Source: an uncultured Devosia sp. | GTDB taxonomy: Bacteria; Pseudomonadota; Alphaproteobacteria; Rhizobiales; Devosiaceae | NCBI GenBank assembly: GCA_946481445.1 | Contig: CAMLOA010000095.1 | Location: 1-6,995, forward strand | Direction: 5' to 3' | DNA: 6,995 bases | In this document: piece by piece, positions 6,424 to 6,995 of the stretch | Layout of the letters: each line of letters begins with the position of its first letter | How positions within the stretch are numbered: the first letter of the stretch is position 1 | Made by a program: the position numbers and the translations under genes | Notes under the pieces: generated by a model | Told to the model about the DNA's origin: nothing | The model's input: the letters and a program-made list of their open reading frames with translations, nothing else | Database searches by the model: none

Positions 6424-6463
6424 CCAGCGAACACTTGATAAGGTCAGTTCAAGCGTTCGCTGG
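6424..6463. repeat. Inverted repeat just inside the right transposon end
   Basis: CCAGCGAAC-A-CTTGA (6424-6438) pairs with TCAAG-C-GTTCGCTGG (6449-6463), giving a 15-bp stem with one mismatch and a 10-base loop. It ends 2 bp before the right terminal repeat. No counterpart lies next to the left repeat. It may shield cargo genes from outside transcription, serve as an operator or be a relic of cargo acquisition. Confidence 0.55.
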
Positions 6464-6465
6464 TA

Positions 6466-6626
6466 TCACGCAATGTGAGCAAGACCGGATGATTGCGAGC
6501 ATGTCGCACCGACTGTGAGCACAGTCGCAGTTAATCTGAGCACAAACCCCGTCCCGTTCTCACCGATTTCGAGCAGGATTCGGCGATGAAAGCGAGCACG
6601 GCCGCCGATGATCTCAAGCAGCTACA
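6466..6626 (-). repeat. Right terminal inverted repeat (161 bp)
   Basis: This is the exact reverse complement of 94-254, ending CAGCTACA before the GCTATT target duplication. The repeat happens to contain an open frame with an ATG at 6586 that runs into the IS66 fragment; this is a consequence of the insertion. Confidence 0.95.
6474..6620 (+). other. Ladder of transposase-binding-type motifs, right end
   Basis: The boxes are TGTGAGCA at 6474, TGCGAGCA at 6494, TGTGAGCA at 6514 and TCTGAGCA at 6535. Looser GAGCA cores follow at 6571 and 6594, and AAGCA at 6616 near the tip. Spacing, mirrored in the left end, is 20, 20, 21, 33, 23 and 22 bp. This is the expected design of TnsB/TniA-type end-binding sites; binding itself is inferred. 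Confidence 0.65.
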
Positions 6627-6632
6627 GCTATT
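6627..6632. repeat. Target-site duplication, right copy (GCTATT)
   Basis: Identical to 88-93 and directly follows the ACA tip of the transposon. It lies within the Leu-Phe codons of the interrupted IS66 gene. Confidence 0.9.
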
Positions 6633-6828
6633 CTGCGGCTCGGACCGAGGCGGGCAGCGCGCTGCCGCCATGTACAGCCTGATCGTGAGCGCCAAGATGA
6701 ACGATATCGATCCGCAGGCCTGGTTGGCTGATGTGCTGGCGCGCATCAACGATTTACCGCAAAGCCGGCTCGACGAACTGCTGCCTTGGGAATGGAAGCG
6801 TCTGCATCAGACGACCGCTGCGGCTTGA
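6627..6828 (+). pseudogene. tnpC: IS66 transposase (tnpC) C-terminal fragment
   Basis: The frame reads LFCGSDRGGQRAAAMYSLI, continues through DPQAWLADVLARI and ends with LDELLPWEWKR and a stop at 6826-6828. This is the conserved C-terminus of IS66-family TnpC transposases (the IS66 C-terminal element). Its left part is at 53-93; the transposon separates them. An ATG inside the transposon end (6586) could in principle start a 14-residue leader fused to this fragment, but the product would lack the catalytic region. Non-functional. Confidence 0.9.
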
Positions 6829-6887
6829 GCCCCCATGGCTAGGACCCGCACCCTCAGGACAGCGCCCTGACCGGCCCCGCCAAGCAG

Positions 6888-6911
6888 CCGCGTCACTCAC
6901 CGGATGGATAC
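6888..6911 (+). repeat. Probable right terminal repeat of the IS66 remnant
   Basis: This 24-bp stretch lies 59 bp beyond the tnpC stop, where the right end of an IS66 element is expected. Its complement begins GTATCCATCCGGTGAGTG. It nearly matches 31-54 directly and matches 6941-6964 as an inverted repeat at 20 of 24 positions. Confidence 0.55.
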
Positions 6912-6940
6912 GGTGCGCCTGACCCGCGGCGCCGTAATGG

Positions 6941-6964
6941 GTAAGCATCCGCTGAGTGCCGCGG
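6941..6964 (+). repeat. Second IS66-like end, facing right
   Basis: GTAAGCATCCGCTGAGTGCC plus four further bases match the complement of 6888-6911 at 20 of 24 positions, and GTAAGC is the canonical tip of many IS66 elements. It may be the left end of another IS66 element running out of the window. Alternatively, with 6888-6911 it forms one imperfect dyad around a 29-bp spacer. Confidence 0.4.
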
Positions 6965-6995
6965 TCAGTCAGCTTTTGTCTGCTCGCGGATTGCC

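Larger units (their letters stand above)
94..6626. mobile_element. Complete Tn552-like transposon carrying a MACPF cassette
   Basis: The element is 6533 bp long and is bounded by perfect 161-bp inverted repeats (TGTAGCTG at the left, CAGCTACA at the right) and a 6-bp target duplication. Inside, on the minus strand, are genes for a serine resolvase, a DDE transposase and an AAA+ ATPase; two cargo genes lie on the plus strand. Tn552 of staphylococci also has a DDE transposase, an ATP-binding protein, a resolvase, terminal repeats over 100 bp long and 6-7 bp duplications, so it is the closest described model. Tn402 differs in having an additional tniQ, and no such gene is visible here. All three transposition genes look intact and the end repeats show no divergence, so the element may be recently active. 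It is inserted in an IS66 tnpC gene. Confidence 0.9.

Noticed and set aside
6332..6463. tRNA or small RNA gene behind the cargo
   Set aside because: The hairpins do not combine into a cloverleaf, and there is no T-loop motif or promoter to support an RNA gene.
94..6626. CRISPR-associated transposon or Tn7 with tniQ/tnsD targeting
   Set aside because: There is no TniQ, Cas gene, CRISPR repeat or attTn7-like target; the periodic repeats are confined to the ends and are transposase-site-like.
6586..6828. Apparent 80-residue gene starting inside the right terminal repeat
   Set aside because: Its first residues come from the transposon end and the rest is the tail of the broken IS66 gene; it is a junction by-product without the catalytic part.

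Overview
This window holds a complete transposon of about 6.5 kb (94-6626). It sits inside a broken IS66-family transposase gene and carries two cargo genes, one of which appears to encode a MACPF (membrane attack complex/perforin) pore-forming protein. The GC-rich codon use of the transposition genes, the IS66 remnants and the overall style suggest a high-GC proteobacterium, perhaps an alphaproteobacterium of the Azospirillum/Rhodospirillales kind. The organism assignment is inference.

Flanks (1-93 and 6627-6995). Bases 53-93 joined to 6633-6828 restore one reading frame with the typical IS66 TnpC C-terminal sequence (ALGRRAW, then LFCGSDRGG). The transposon split this gene and made a 6-bp target duplication, GCTATT (88-93 and 6627-6632). 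IS66-like terminal repeats lie at 31-54, 6888-6911 and 6941-6964, so the target was already an IS mosaic.

Transposon ends (94-254 and 6466-6626). These are perfect 161-bp inverted repeats that begin TGT and end ACA. Each carries a ladder of TGTGAGCA-like motifs spaced about 20 bp apart, resembling transposase-binding sites of the Tn7/Tn402/Tn552/Mu superfamily.

Transposition module (271-3438, minus strand). A serine resolvase, a DDE transposase (TniA/TnsB-like) and an AAA+ ATPase (TniB/TnsC-like) form an operon with 7-8 bp overlaps. A probable resolution site lies upstream (about 3442-3560). The gene set, long terminal repeats and 6-bp duplication most resemble Tn552. No TniQ gene is present.

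Cargo (3605-6465, plus strand). An AT-rich leader contains a 28-bp perfect hairpin. It is followed by an unrecognised 383-residue protein and, 34 bp later, the 417-residue MACPF-like protein. The two share a related N-terminal segment of about 70-100 residues, and neither has a signal peptide. I read them as a two-component pore-forming system moved by this transposon. Target and mode of release are unknown. The last 200 bases before the right end hold several hairpins and no gene.
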